DNA of 23,268 bases from Cudoniella acicularis (taxonomy: Eukaryota; Ascomycota; Leotiomycetes; Helotiales; Helotiaceae), in NCBI GenBank assembly GCA_013054445.1, contig JAAMPI010000904.1, positions 1 through 23,268 of the forward strand, written 5' to 3'. This document shows, piece by piece, positions 1 to 11,255 of the stretch. The notes beneath the pieces were generated by a model, which ran no database searches, was not told the origin of the DNA, and saw only the letters and a list, made by a program, of their open reading frames with translations. The translations under genes were made by a program, and so were the position numbers. Every line of letters begins with the position of its first letter. The stretch's first letter is position 1.

Positions 1-713
1 CCCACCGGCTATTCCTCGCCTAATCTCTTCGCCTACCCACACCTGCCCTCTTCTGTATATAAATCAAAATAAGCATTTTCCATTCAAAACAGAACAAAAA
101 ATCGAAACTTGTCGTGTGCAACCACGTTAAGCTACGACACGTAGCTCACGTCTTTGGATTTGGGATTATCGACTGGGAGACTATGTCATGTGGGGTGCAC
201 TCTGGAAGACGATAAATAATTAGGTTGGTTTGGGAATTGAGGTTGGAGGGGGTTGGATAATATAACATTGTTCTTTTTTTTTCGAGAGGTTTTGTGATTA
301 TTATGTTTTTGTTTAGGAGACGTGTTCTTTATAGAGGATAATTTTTTAGGGTTGTGGATTTTTATAAAATTAAGCGAGTGTTTAGTGAGGATTTATAGCG
401 TTAGCGCGAGAGGGCGGCTATATATTTTTCCTTTTACCTCGAGTCTAGCTTCGTGAAACAGCACAAAGTATAGTATCTCTAAACTATCAAAAATCAAAGA
501 AAGAGAGACTGCTAAATTAATGGTTTCAAAAGGATATACATGTAATCCAAAATATGGTATACAAGGTCTCAAATTCTTCTAGAACTATCGCAATGGCCAG
601 TACCGCTCTCATCACTCTTTGATTGAAGCTCGAAACCACCCACCCTCAATCAATCAAACCAAGGCCCCTATCTCCGCCATTGCTCCCCATCCCCATACCT
701 ATACGCCCCCACT
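1..713. other. intergenic, no gene recognised
   Basis: No supported gene. Positions 130-146 hold a perfect 7-bp inverted repeat with a 3-base spacer (AGCTACG-ACA-CGTAGCT). From about 200 to 420 the plus strand is G/T-rich and has very few C residues. The stretch just before 713 is C-rich and lies downstream of the minus-strand gene that ends at 714, so it probably contains that gene's 3' UTR. Confidence 0.5.
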
Positions 714-1679
714 TCACTCCCTCCCGCCTCCAATTCCCCCCTCGCGCTCCGTCCCCGCCAACTCCCTCGGCGTGTCCGGATACCAAACTGGAGAAAACTC
801 CTGTCCTCTTTCCCCAACCCCATTCGCAACCCCCTCTCCTTTCGGCTCCTCATAACTCGTCCGCTTCGAACTACCCACCACGTAATGTGCATTAACGGTC
901 TGCGAAGGATCCACAAGCACAGTTTTCCCCTCGGAAAGAACTCTCTTCTTGTGCTCGAGGAAAAGTAGTATTGCTAAGAAAATGGATAAGAGAAGCGTGA
1001 GTCCGAGGGCGAAACCGAAGGCTAGGGGCGAGATTCCTGGGGTGTTGGTATTATTCGTTGGTGTTTGGAGGGTTGAGGAGGAGGTGAATGTTGCTGCTGC
1101 TCCTGCTTGTATTGGAGCTATGGTTGATGATGTAGTGTGAGAGACAGAGCTTGAAGAAGGCACGATGAGAGATGCGGTGGTGATACTGAGTGATGAAGAA
1201 GATATCGTCGTTGCGTTCGCGGTAAGATTGACTGCTAATATCGTCCCTTCCGGAAGGCTGAAATTGCCACTAGAGCATCCGGCATTCGTGTCTGAACAAG
1301 TGAAGAGTCGAGGGAGTTTATGCGGGTCTTCGCAGGTGTTTATTATTTGGTAGCTATTCAACACTGTATTCGCATTCCCCTGATTAGCTCATCACCTTCC
1401 AACTCCGAAAGAAAGCAAAGAGAAAAGAAACTCACATCCACCACTAGTACTCGTGGTACACGCACTCGGACACGAACTCGACTGGAAAGATTTATCTGTG
1501 CAACCTCCGCGATACAGAAACCACCAGCCAGCACTCATACACAAGCCGTTTTCATAACAGACGTCTCCGGCGTGGCAGCAGGCGCTGTTGGAAGCAGACG
1601 GGCTACAGGGTATCATCAAAGGGTGATCTGTGTCTGCACCGGTTACGCTGCCGTCGGGGTAGTAGCATTGTTGCGACAT
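714..1679 (-). CDS. Cys-rich, Ser/Thr-rich single-pass membrane protein
   Basis: Two exons, 1679-1436 and 1363-714, joined over a 72-nt intron (donor GTGAGT, acceptor CAG) give 297 aa. Residues 1-110 form a Cys-rich ectodomain: it opens MSQQCYYPDG and contains ACCHAGDVC, NGLC and RGGCTDKSF. This spacing is typical of a large family of uncharacterised fungal membrane proteins. A Ser/Thr-rich stalk with possible N-glycosylation sites follows, then one hydrophobic helix (FGFALGLTLLLSIFLAILLF), a basic stop-transfer HKKR, and a cytosolic tail of about 70 residues. The architecture resembles stalked cell-wall or surface proteins, but function is unknown. No N-terminal signal peptide is visible after the chosen ATG; either the helix acts as signal anchor or a 5' exon is missing. 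A possible acceptor (TTTTTCGTAG) lies just upstream of the ATG. Confidence 0.75.
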
Positions 1680-2734
1680 CTCGTTCGCTATCTACGAAAA
1701 ATATAATTAAGGAAAGTCGGTTTGAAAAGAACGAAATTTCAACGAAAGACAGAGAAAAGAAGACAGAGAGACTTCGTAACTTCAGAGAAAGGAAAAAAAA
1801 AACCTTTCAAAACAAGCCGTCCCCAATTCCCAGCCCTACCAATCAAATAATCAACGAACCCGGAAAAGTGCGTGCTGATACCATGGCACAGAAGGAAGTG
1901 ACATGCCACTATTTACAGGGCTGCCACTCGCGATCTCGTACCCCGCGTTCTCACTGGCCCCGTCGTAAAAGATGTTGATACTGCGTAATTTAAAGTTTTT
2001 TTAGGCATGACTTCGCAGGTGAGGCATGGACCGTATTGCGACTCTTGCTGCATGTTTTGGCAGGGTTGATGGATGGGAAGGGAAGGGCAGAGTTAGGTGG
2101 TGGGCGCTTGGGGGTTTAGACCGAGAGGCGACGTGAGGGGGTCGTGAGGTATAATGTGCGTTTGCGAGCTATGGAACGCGCATGATTAACTAAGCATGAT
2201 TTTGAGATTTCAGTGACGGCGAACAAGTAAGAGGTTTGATGTGTGAGGGAAGTCTATTTATTCCGCGATTCGCACAGCCCTACGCTTTAAACGCATCGTT
2301 CGCCTCCTTGATTCAAATTCAGTACGAATCGCACGCGCTTCATAAAATAACCACTATTAGTACACACACCAAAAATGGAACTGATGAATTTCAATGCATC
2401 ATTATCTTACAAGACAGTTAATTAATATCGTTGGTGGATTCAGGGGTGCTGAACTTTTGAAGTGTTGGAGATGGTGTTTGGACTTTGCCAACCCCTCCTC
2501 GACAATACGATGGAGTAAATAATTGCGCATCGGTTATTGGATTCTAAATTCGTTTTAATAATTCATTGCACCTCAATACTCAACACTAAAGAGATCTATC
2601 ACTTACTACCTCCCATATCCGGCGAGTTGTCCATTCGCGTATCCTCATGAGTCGTGATATTCATTCATTCATTAAGCCTCATATCCCACGAGCTCCCCTC
2701 GTAAATCCCGACTCCCCCATAAGACAAGACCTCT
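1680..2734. other. intergenic / promoter of the Cys-rich protein
   Basis: About 1 kb with no gene I can support. Positions 1735-1805 are purine-rich on the plus strand, that is, a pyrimidine-rich leader for the minus-strand gene starting at 1679. The right end holds the 3' UTR of the gene that stops at 2735. The open frame at 2236-2421 shows no family features. Confidence 0.5.
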
Positions 2735-4261
2735 TCAAACCTCCTCAACAACAACTTCCACCTCCTTCCTAACCCCAATCCTCCCGGTTCCAAACCCCGC
2801 CCTTGCCTCCTCGACGCGGTACAGCTCATCCTCCTCCATCTCCATTTCCGACATCGATCGTCCGGTCAAAACCGCCGACGCTGGACTCTGAAGGCTTTTA
2901 TCCTCAAACGTAGAGATTTCTCCTGTACCACTACTTATTGTAAATATTCTTGAATCTTTTGTTTCCGTCGAGAAGTCTTGTTCAGACCAAAGCCCGCGTA
3001 TGTTGGAAATGAGATTGCGAATTCCTTGCTTGGTGAAGAGGATTTTGAGGACGGGGAGGCAGCAGGCGATGAGTGCGAGGCCGGCTTCGATCATTCCCCA
3101 GTAGAATACTGTGGATATGGTTTCTACAATCAATTTTTAGTTTCTTCTCGGGTAAGGGGGAAAGATGAGAAAGCCACTCACGATTTACATCATAGAAGTC
3201 CAGGTAATTTTTCGTTGTTACTTCGATTATGAGGACTAGTCGAACAACTGACGCTGCTAAAGCCCTAATTGATGTGAGATGTGACTAGTTTTCTTCACTG
3301 TGAAGGAGGGGAAACATACATAAAGGCAAGAAGCAAAATGCAAGTCACCTTGACCTTGCGCTTGTATGGCAGATTGAGGTTCCAAATCTATTCAAAATTC
3401 AGCAATCAACCCATGATATCTACACAGCGGCGGTACCTACCGTAGGAAGCGGCAAAACAACCAACAAAATCGTAATAACAAACTCAGAAACATAAAGACT
3501 CTGCTCATGTTTTAACCCTTCACGACAATATTTCAGTAGATCATCGCGGGAACCCCAGTTTGCTGAAACGTGTGTGCCGCAGGAGAAGATAAACAGGAAG
3601 AAGAAGGCGAGTGTCCAGAGGGCAGTAATTGAGATTAATAGCCAAGAGAGAAAGCTGAAGAGATTGTTCCGGATGGAGAAGAGACGACGGTAGAAGAAGA
3701 GGATGCTGAATTTGATGAAGGAGTAGCCGAGTACTACTAGGAGCGTTAAGGCGAACTCGAGCTGAGGATGATGTTAAAAAAAAATTGAGTAGCGTTGACG
3801 AGGAAAGGGAGGCGAACTTGCTGACTGAGGATGAGTTGTGCGTTGATGTTTGCTAAATTCTCAGCTGTCGTTGTGAGTCCTGCTGGTTTTGGCGTGGGAT
3901 ATCCAAATGCCTTATTCTTCACGCCTTGTGCCGCGTTAGTCGTTCCTGGCATCAGAACGCTGTCTCATTCAACCAACCAATTATTAAACATATCCCCATT
4001 CCGGTAATCATAAGCTTTCCTCAGTACATGGTTAGCACTTTAGACTGTGAGTACTTTACGGCGTTGACAACATACCCAAGCAGGGAGAAGTAGCCAGTCA
4101 TCTATACCCAGGTACTGTGCTCGACTTCTGCGTGCGTGAAAACGAAGAAGAATTGTTAGGAGACCTAAAATGGGCAGGATTACGCCTGCGGCGATGATGT
4201 GTTCAGGTCCAGCATACTGCACAAATAGGACGGAATCGCTGCGCTTGAAATTGGGCATCAT
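2735..4261 (-). CDS. PTH11-like seven-transmembrane protein (fungal rhodopsin domain)
   Basis: Seven exons can be joined in frame: 4261-4076, 4014-3978, 3924-3818, 3761-3441, 3387-3320, 3264-3182 and 3123-2735, total 1191 nt, 396 aa; introns are 53-61 nt. The product has the marks of the fungal integral membrane (PTH11-like rhodopsin) family: LRFHARRSRAQYLGIDDWLL after helix 1, then GMGICLIIGVKNKAFGYPTP across exons 2-3, GYSFIKFSILFFYRRLF, a Cys in the loop before helix 5 (KYCREG), and a last helix in GMIEAGLALIACCLPVLK. An acidic C-terminal tail follows. Family members sit in the plasma membrane; M. oryzae Pth11 senses surface cues, but most paralogues have no known ligand. Donors of introns 2 (GTTGGT) and 3 (GTTCGC) are weak; they were chosen because frame, branch site and family alignment all agree. 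Two ATGs lie side by side (4261, 4258). There is no CFEM domain. Confidence 0.85.
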
Positions 4262-5805
4262 GAATGTAGTAGTCAATAGAAATCACATCAAGCTATAGAA
4301 TCGACCAGATTGAACATAAATGTGCCATTCAGAAGAGAGCCCTTCAAATGTTCAAGTATGTACTATTACACTAGCAAGATGCGGCGATGCGCGTCTGGTC
4401 AAACATAAGACGAGCCGATAGATTTTGAACCGAATCGGTGTGGTGTGACCCAGACGGAGCCTCATGAAATTGTATACGAGGTAGAAGTCAAATGCACAAG
4501 AATTTGATTGTTTCTCGAGTAAAATAAATATATCGCGATAGGAATCTGTTGATAAACACAATATCGCTACGGGGGCGGGGAAGAAGATTTGTATACCGAT
4601 CACCTCCCACTTGCGGGTAAGGTAGAATAGTTTCTTCGGTCACCGTTCTTCGAAATTCTATTTAAAACAGGCAGACACTGACCTGGGAAATCAAAGCTCG
4701 CAGTGGGGTTGTGCAACATCGGACTATCTATTGCATGCATATTACCTACCACGTTACCACGTTGCAAACAGTATGACGCAAGAAAAAATAAACCAATCAC
4801 CCAAACTCTCTATTCATTTAAGGTTTGCAATCGCAGACAAGGTTTATTATACCCTGCCATAAACCTTGTGTTAGGAAGGTTCTCCGCTTTTGCTTAGCCT
4901 GAATTAGGTGCATTTGAAGGATTCTTAAGAATTTGTGCGGCAGATATCGCATGCTTCGCTTTTAAAGCTGAAAAGGAACCTCGGACGAACTTTATCCCAG
5001 CTATCCATGTGTGATTTCAGCTCCTTCCTAATTTGTAAACACTTGTACCAGATATTCCCGAGCGACTCAAGCAGGGTGAACCACTTCAAAAATAAATATT
5101 CGCGGTGAAATATTTCCTACTTGCGCCGGCTTAGGTACATCAGTAGTTTGGAGCCTTTCTTTCTTAAAACAAGAAAACGTTGGAGAGAAGAAAATCTTGA
5201 AAACCCTTTGAAATCGTGAAGTGATTGTTGCCTGTTGCCTATTGACAGGGGGCACAGGCCGACAGCCGACTTTAGAAGGAATATTGATACAACGCTAACT
5301 TCCGACTGATAAGCCCTAATCCATGGCGAATATTTCCAACTCGTGCAAGTGGTCGGAGGATATAAATATAGTCCCTCTGAATACGGATCACACGATTCAT
5401 ACGAAGGCGAAGCAGATTTTCAGTGCTTGTGATGCTGCAACTAGCACCTTTCAGCTCCGGTTAAAAAATCCAATATATCCCATCCATTCCAACTATGAAC
5501 AACTTTGCTTGAGAACAAAACAAAGCTCGTCAGCCCAAAACATGCAAGACAAAATACACACGTGATCAAAAGATTCGAGAAACTTGCATGTGATCAACCA
5601 CAACGAAGACAGGTGAAGAAAATTCGCAGACACTTGCTGCGGCTTGCCAAAAGCGCAAGACATGAAGAATTGACCAGAAAACTGGCTCTAAGAAAATCCA
5701 ATCCACACAGTTATCTTTCTCAACTTCTGAACCCTAGATTCAGCCAGCTTGGAGCTTCGTCAGCCGCACCAATAACAAGCAGAGCTCCTTCCTTCATAAA
5801 AGCGA

Positions 5806-5813
5806 TATAAAAA
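5806..5813 (+). promoter_or_regulatory. candidate TATA box
   Basis: TATAAAAA sits about 310 bp before the methyltransferase ATG at 6125, and 53 bp before an upstream ATG at 5866. A transcript starting about 30 bases downstream would carry a long leader containing that ATG. Assignment is by motif and position only. Confidence 0.3.
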
Positions 5814-5865
5814 GGGTGCGCCATAAACAGAACAAAAACACGAATTTCACCTTCGTGATAAAAAG

Positions 5866-6066
5866 ATGAAGAGTCGCCATGAAGAAGTTCATAAAAACAC
5901 AGCTGAGGTCAATTTAAAACCGGCGTGGCGCTACACCATTTCTGGGAATGTCCGTACAGGCTTAACCCCATTGGGCAATTCGAGACTTCATAACTATCGC
6001 ACAGACTCTCATCTGTCTTCAGCTCTTTTCCACTGCCACCATCAATTGAGTTGCCAAATTTCTTAA
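5866..6066 (+). other. candidate upstream ORF in methyltransferase leader
   Basis: An ATG in good context (AAAAG before ATG) opens a 66-codon frame starting MKSRHEEVHK and ending 58 bases before the methyltransferase ATG. It resembles no protein I know. If the TATA-like element at 5806 is used, this would be a leader uORF that could lower translation of the enzyme; it could equally be spliced out or be chance. Confidence 0.2.
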
Positions 6067-6124
6067 GTATCTCAAAATTTCCCTTCTCAGTTCGGGAATC
6101 CCAGCCACAAACACCGAAATCAAA

Positions 6125-7324
6125 ATGGCCACCCCAGCAGCACCACAAACCACCACCCCCAACGATCTAATAGTAACCTCCGAAACCATCAACGCCTACA
6201 CAATCCCAGAACCCGAACCCTTCGTCTCATTCGCAGCCCTAAAAGACAGAATCAGACACCACTACGAGCTCGCAAGCGATTACTACTACTCCCTCTGGTA
6301 CGTCCCTATCCATCCATTCATCCGTCCATCATGTCTCACTTCCCACATTACCCCACCACCCTCCCCCACTAACAAAAAAACAAAAACATCAGGGGAGAAC
6401 ACATCCACCACGGCTACTTCCTAACACCCAATGACACCAAAGAAAAAGCCCAATTGCAACTAATTGAGCTCTTGCTCGAAAAGTCAGGTTTACCAGCTGG
6501 AAGCAAAGTCCTCGATGTCGGATGCGGCATCGGCGGCACTTCACGGTATCTAGCTAAAGAGAAAGGATGCTCCGTCACCGGTATAACAATCAGTGAGCGA
6601 CAAGTCGAAATCGCTCGAAAATTAACCCTCGAAGAAAACGGCACCTCACCCCCAGTTTCAGCTTCTTCAAACGAAGCAAGTATGCACCTTGGTAAAGGCT
6701 CCGTGCAATTCATCGAGCTAGACGCCGAAAAAATGGGGGATTATTTTCCGGCTGAGGAGAGGTTTGATTGTGTGTGGATTTCTGAAGCGATGAGCCATTT
6801 ACCTAATAAGGAGCTGTTTTTTCGCAATACAGAGAAGTTGCTTGTGACGGGTGGGAAGTTAGTTGTTGCGGATTGGTTTAAGAGTGAGGGGTTGGGTGAG
6901 AAGGAGATGAAGGATGATATTTCGCCTATTGAGGGTTTGTTTCTACCTTGTGTGCTGCAAAGACATTGAGCTGATTTAGGGTTGCTAGATGGCATGCTCC
7001 TCCCTCCTCTCTGCACACAAGCAGATTATGTCCGTTTCGCAGAGCAGGCTGGCTTGAAAGTTCATGCAGCACCTTTCGACATCAGTAAACAAGTGTCTAA
7101 AACTTGGTCAGTCTCTCCACCCCTGACCCCTCCCTTCACCCAATTTCACTAACCTTCCTTAAAACAGGGACATATCCTGGACACTGATCCAAAACCCCGC
7201 CCTATGGGCCTTCGCCGTCGCGCAAGGCAGAGACGGCCTCGCATTTATGCAAGCTTTCCGCGCCATGAGGAGAGGTTTCGCAAATGGAACTTTCCGCTAT
7301 GCGGTGATGGCATTTCAGAAATGA
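6125..7324 (+). CDS. class I SAM-dependent methyltransferase, gamma-tocopherol methyltransferase-like
   Basis: Four exons, 6125-6297, 6393-6934, 6989-7106 and 7168-7324, join to 990 nt, 329 aa. Introns are 95, 54 and 61 nt; the first and third show clear CACTAAC-type branch sites. SAM-binding motif I is LDVGCGIGGTSRYLA (residues 98-112), preceded by GEHIHHGYF, which in this family lies near the active site; later blocks are FDCVWISEAMSHLPNK and GGKLVVADWF. The C-terminal part (ADYVRFAEQAGL, then MRRGF...FRYAVMAFQK) matches the layout of plant and bacterial gamma-tocopherol methyltransferases. Fungi are not known to make tocopherol, so the real acceptor is probably another small molecule. No biosynthetic backbone gene is adjacent, so a cluster role is not supported. 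Cytosolic: no signal or helix seen. Confidence 0.85.
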
Positions 7325-8232
7325 ATGATTTATTTACACATTTACCGCCTTGAGATAAGATGAGATGAGATGCACAATACCGAGAAGTCTTTCCTGGGAG
7401 GCGAGCGTTGAACTGATTTAAACGCCGAGAGAAGGCGATAGATAGATGATATAGACTTGCATTGGGAGGATAGTTTCGTTTTATTTTATCTTAGATGACA
7501 GATAGAAAAGGACTATTTGTTTTTCTTAAAAAATAAAATAAAATAAAAATCTTTACGTTGGTGATGAGTAGTCACTCACTACTTACCTGCCTGCTGATTT
7601 CCAGACTGAGTTCTAAATAAAACTTTCTCTCTACATGAAAATCCTTGCCATGCTGAGACTTAACTTAGTAATTTGTCTTCGAGTGAGAGTTCCCCCTTTT
7701 AGACCTCTCCTAGATTTCGTCGCATATCCATCCTCATACAGGTGAATATCCTAGATTTCTCGTGTTGGCATATACTCCTCTTTTTGTAATTGCCCCACAT
7801 TATGTCATCCCTTTCCCTGAATGTCTCATTTAATTACTTCTCCTTATATGGCAACCCGCCACCCACCAGGAATGGATTAGCGACATCCCCAACCCTAAGG
7901 TATTAACATCATACCCACCTTCTAGAACCGTTTTCCATTGCCGACATATAATATAAAGAAAGGTACTTTAAATGCTGAGCCGAAACCAAAGTCGGTAGCC
8001 AATAGCGAAAATAAATATAGAGTATTCATTTGCATAGCGGGGTATCGCCCCCATTTACCGTTCCTAGTTAGGAAATTCCGCCACTACTGGCAAAATCCTC
8101 GGGATTTTCAAACCAGACGGAGCACTATTTAGACACAAGAATGTCATGTAAAAGCAAACTTATAATGATACCTGGGAAAATCGCAAAAGCATTGAAGAAG
8201 CACTTACGAACGGAAATAGGCCACCGTCAATC
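7325..8232. other. intergenic, no gene recognised
   Basis: Contains the methyltransferase 3' UTR, with short GATGAGAT-like repeats near 7355-7372 and an A-rich stretch near 7530-7550, then about 600 bp without a recognisable gene or clear TATA box before the next start codon. Confidence 0.5.
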
Positions 8233-9000
8233 ATGTTTCTGTGCAGTGCAGTCCTCGGTGCCCTCGCCATGGCGAGTCTCAGCATGGCGCAATGCAGCCG
8301 CGACAAACTCCTCTTAGCAAGTGACACATACATCGCCGCGCAAACAAGCGGGAAGCAAGACGATCTTTCAAAGCTCTTCGTTGCCAGCGGTTTTAAATAC
8401 CGACAAAACAACAAAAGTCCGGATATCAAAACCGGGATATTGAGCAAAGCGCTGAAAATTGATCATAATCGCACAACTTTCGACCTAACACAATGCGTTA
8501 CGTTCACGGAATTGATTTCCACGGCTGGGCCCTACGTGATCGGGACGCAGATCCGGCATACGGCTGATGGGGAGAGTGTCAGCTTGGTGGATACGATTGT
8601 TGCCACCACAGGAGATTGGCAGTTTAATGCTGCGACTACGCTGAAGTATATTTCGACTGAGGATTGGGGGACTCTGAAGGATAGCGATAGGTCGAGTCGT
8701 GATGTCTTGCAGGCGGCTGCAGATGCTTATTTGGATATGTGGAGTGATAGCAAGGCGATTGACAAGGTTCCATGGGGGACGCCGTGCACAAGGACCGAGG
8801 GCTCAATGCACATTACCCCAAGCTGTAAGGCGGGTGCGCCGAATGGTGGTGGCTCCAAGAATACTGACAGGAGGTATGTGATTGATGAGACGGTCGGGTC
8901 CTGTGATGTGTTGGTTGCATTTGGGGGGAGCATGGCGGATAGCCATGAGTTTCGACTGGTATCCGGGAAGCTGGTGTTGGTGCATACTATCACTGTTTGA
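8233..9000 (+). CDS. secreted DUF8021-like protein
   Basis: Single-exon gene, 255 aa. Residues 1-20 (MFLCSAVLGALAMASLSMAQ) form a signal peptide with a cleavage site before Cys21. The mature part opens CSRDKLLLASDTYIAAQTSG and carries the blocks I associate with the fungal DUF8021 family: IKTGILSKALKIDHNRTTFD, YVIGTQIRHTADG, EDWGTLKDSDRSSRDVL, VPWGTPCTRTEGS, RRYVIDETVGSCDV and DSHEFRLVSGKL. Cysteines at the start, near TPCTR and near SCKAG suggest disulfides. The function of the family is not known to me; an enzyme or binding role of a small alpha/beta fold is possible. Length is normal for the family and nothing is broken. The ATG used is the only one that gives a signal peptide. Confidence 0.8.
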   Translation: MFLCSAVLGALAMASLSMAQCSRDKLLLASDTYIAAQTSGKQDDLSKLFVASGFKYRQNNKSPDIKTGILSKALKIDHNRTTFDLTQCVTFTELISTAGPYVIGTQIRHTADGESVSLVDTIVATTGDWQFNAATTLKYISTEDWGTLKDSDRSSRDVLQAAADAYLDMWSDSKAIDKVPWGTPCTRTEGSMHITPSCKAGAPNGGGSKNTDRRYVIDETVGSCDVLVAFGGSMADSHEFRLVSGKLVLVHTITV

Positions 9001-10085
9001 AGAAAAGCTCTGAGAGGTGGTTAGTTTGTACTTGATCGCGAAAACTGGATAATGCACAGAAGGATTTGGACAACAAAGGTGACGAGATTAATACCTAGTT
9101 ATTACAATGAAGTTGTGCCTAGCATTAGCTCTTGATTCAGTCTTCGCACTTAATTTCTTCAGCCGCTTTCATCTGATTGCCAGTCTTGCTGGGAATAATC
9201 ATCGTAGCGATCACGACCCGGTGTGAGAACTGGAGCGGTGTACTATGGCGCCTGCATTTGAGGTCTGACTATTGGAAACAGATCCAAGGAAATAATCAAA
9301 ATGTGGCGTGACGGAAAGAGAAATCTTCTCCAAAGCGCAACGATGAAATGTTGATGGTGGAAGAAGGTTTAGTTCTGGCAAGAGTCCTGGTCCATCTAGG
9401 ACTCAAGCGAGGGGCTACTCTGACTCCAACCAATGAAATGCGTCCATTGGAGAATTTAGTGCATTTTGCCTTTAGAGGCAGGCAGGTACTGCGCTCTACC
9501 TAGGTACTTCCAGGTTGTTCTCGTTGGCTTTTCCTGACGAAAGCCGCTGAGTAAGCTATGTTCGCACAGTTTCCGATCACCAGGTTGCGCCCCGGTCTAC
9601 AAAATCTTGGCCAACAGTAAATCCGCCGTCGCCCTATTCTACTAGCAGGAAGACGTAACAAAGAAAGAAGCAAATGGGAATGAGGGGAGAATTGGGACCG
9701 GCTGGAACAGAGGAGAAGGGTAAAGACAGCTATGCCGAATACCATTTCAAGAGACTGACTATGGCTTGCCGAATCGATTATAACTCCCAGCACTAGCAGA
9801 AATATAGAGGGCGGACTGCAGACTGGAGTAAATGTCGAAAACTTGGAGAGTGTAAACGCGAAAGTTGGTTTGATTGGGCAACTCTTGTCGACAAATTATG
9901 CACCACGCCAGGAATTACATCCCCGCCAGCGTCCATAGCACAGGAGCAACTCCTTCGTCCTAAGCCCGGCCAATATCCCTTCTAGACCACCATTACTATC
10001 TGGTAACCAGTATGTCGATCCCCCGATCTTGATTTTAAATGAAGCCAAAGCTCTCCACCCGATTTTATCCCATCCCATATGTTTT
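9001..10085. other. intergenic, no gene recognised
   Basis: About 1.1 kb. A minus-strand frame at 9793-9500 contains a hydrophobic start (MVFGIAVFTLLLCSS), but what follows is low in family-like features and it shows no splice logic, so I do not call it. The right end holds the 3' UTR of the minus-strand gene that stops at 10086. Confidence 0.45.
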
Positions 10086-10758
10086 TTAAAACACCGAAAA
10101 CCCGCCCAATTTCAAAAATATCCCACAGAATATCAGACTCCCAGTTGCCCAGAAGACATTCAACTCAATGACAGACCATATCCAGAGACAGCCCAGCGGA
10201 GGAGCTTGTTTCATGACAGCATAAAAGATCGATGTGTTCGAGATGTATATTAAGTAGCATCCTGCAGATACGCTGGTAATGGAGAAGAAAAGTTGGTGGA
10301 GAAGAGGTTGTATTCGACTTGGAAGTTGGGGGAGGATTAAAGAGGTCGATGGATGTGGATGGAAGGAGTAGAAGAAGAGGAGGATGACTAGGTAGGTAGG
10401 TGTCAGCAGATATATATGGACAAGGAGTTGCCAAATGTCAAATACCCGGAAAGGCCTGGAACGCCCTGTAAACAATCTTCTCCCAGTCCACCTTCACAGC
10501 GTATTGGTGTGACACGAAGACATCGAGTGTGAAATGCAGCATGGTCAAGCTGACGCTCCATAGGATGGCTTCTGCGAGTCTCCCCGGTATTGGCTCTTCC
10601 TCTTCCCCTGTGCCATCCCCTTTCTGCGGTATGTCCAGAAGCCCCCGCTGTTGTGCAAAGTCGAGAAGCGTAGCCTCCGAAGGGTCTGGTCCTGATCGAT
10701 CCGGTTGCTTGAGCTTGAGCTTGATCTTACCATCCTTTTCCTTCCGATGGCGTGCCAT
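10086..10758 (-). CDS. DUF7719-like small membrane protein
   Basis: Two exons, 10758-10446 and 10387-10086, with a 58-nt intron (donor GTATTT, branch GCTGACA, acceptor CTAG), give 204 aa. The N-terminus is basic and hydrophilic (MARHRKEKDGKIKLKLKQ). It is followed by an acidic linker (GTGEEEEPIPGR) and about four hydrophobic segments: AILWSVSLTMLHFTLDVFV, VILLFFYSFHP, FFSITSVSAGCYLIYI and LGCLWIWSVIELNVFWATGS. The blocks LHFTLDV, HQYAV and AVMKQAPPLGCLWIWSVIEL are, as I recall, the conserved core of the fungal DUF7719 family, usually about 200-250 aa. Probably an endomembrane protein of unknown function. It is transcribed divergently from the GPI12 homologue, so the two may be co-regulated. 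Confidence 0.8.
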
Positions 10759-11255
10759 TGTCGAATCTCCTGATGTTCCGGAGTTGTGGTTGAAGATCGT
10801 TCCAAGTGCTCTTGTCCTCTCTTATGCAAACGCCGTGGCCCTAACAGTACAAAAATACAAACGCTGGATGATCACCCTCCCATAGTAACAACGCAACAGT
10901 GACGTGTCTGCGACAACAACAGCACGCAGCTGGAATAAGGTTATTATCCTTTGCTCGGATGGTCCTCCTGGATCCTCCTGCAATGCAGTGCAGCCCTACG
11001 GCACTCTCGATCCGAACCTAGGGGCCGGAGACCGGTCCCCCAAAATTTTAATTTTTAAATTTAGCCGAGGTTTCCCCGCCTCTCTTGTCCCTCGGGCGTC
11101 CCTCGAGTCGAGATCCGCCAGGTGGCTTCACCACGTCCCTCCACCCCTATCTCCCCCCTTATCCGCTCGCACGCGACAAGTCTTGAAGTCTTGACCTTCT
11201 CCTCCACAACCCACCAGCCAGCCCTCCTCGTCGCCACAAACGAAACACAACCATC
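10759..11255. promoter_or_regulatory. shared divergent promoter region
   Basis: 497 bp between the start codons of the DUF7719-like gene (-) and the GPI12 homologue (+). The GPI12 side is C/T-rich (11135-11250), typical of leaders of constitutively expressed fungal genes. An A/T block lies at 11041-11062. I see no convincing TATA box in either direction. The open frames crossing this stretch look like chance. Confidence 0.45.

Larger units (their letters stand above)
4262..6124. other. long AT-rich intergenic region with candidate promoter
   Basis: About 1.9 kb between divergent genes. I see no protein family in any frame. The open frame around 5505-5810 would encode a Lys/Arg-rich 100-residue peptide, but it opens with TTG and resembles nothing I know. 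The right end carries a TATA-like element and a short upstream ORF, listed separately. Confidence 0.45.

Noticed and set aside
5505..5810. Open frame for a 101-residue Lys/Arg-rich peptide
   Set aside because: It starts with TTG, has no family resemblance, and lies in AT-rich intergenic DNA; probably chance.
6125..9000. A biosynthetic gene cluster around the methyltransferase
   Set aside because: No PKS, NRPS, terpene synthase, P450, transporter or cluster regulator is present nearby.
9500..9793. Minus-strand frame with a signal-peptide-like start
   Set aside because: Only the first 15 residues look convincing; the rest is low in structure, and there is no homologous feel or promoter.
10529..10885. 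Plus-strand open frame antisense to the DUF7719-like gene
   Set aside because: It is Ser-rich and mirrors the codon pattern of the opposite strand; a shadow ORF.
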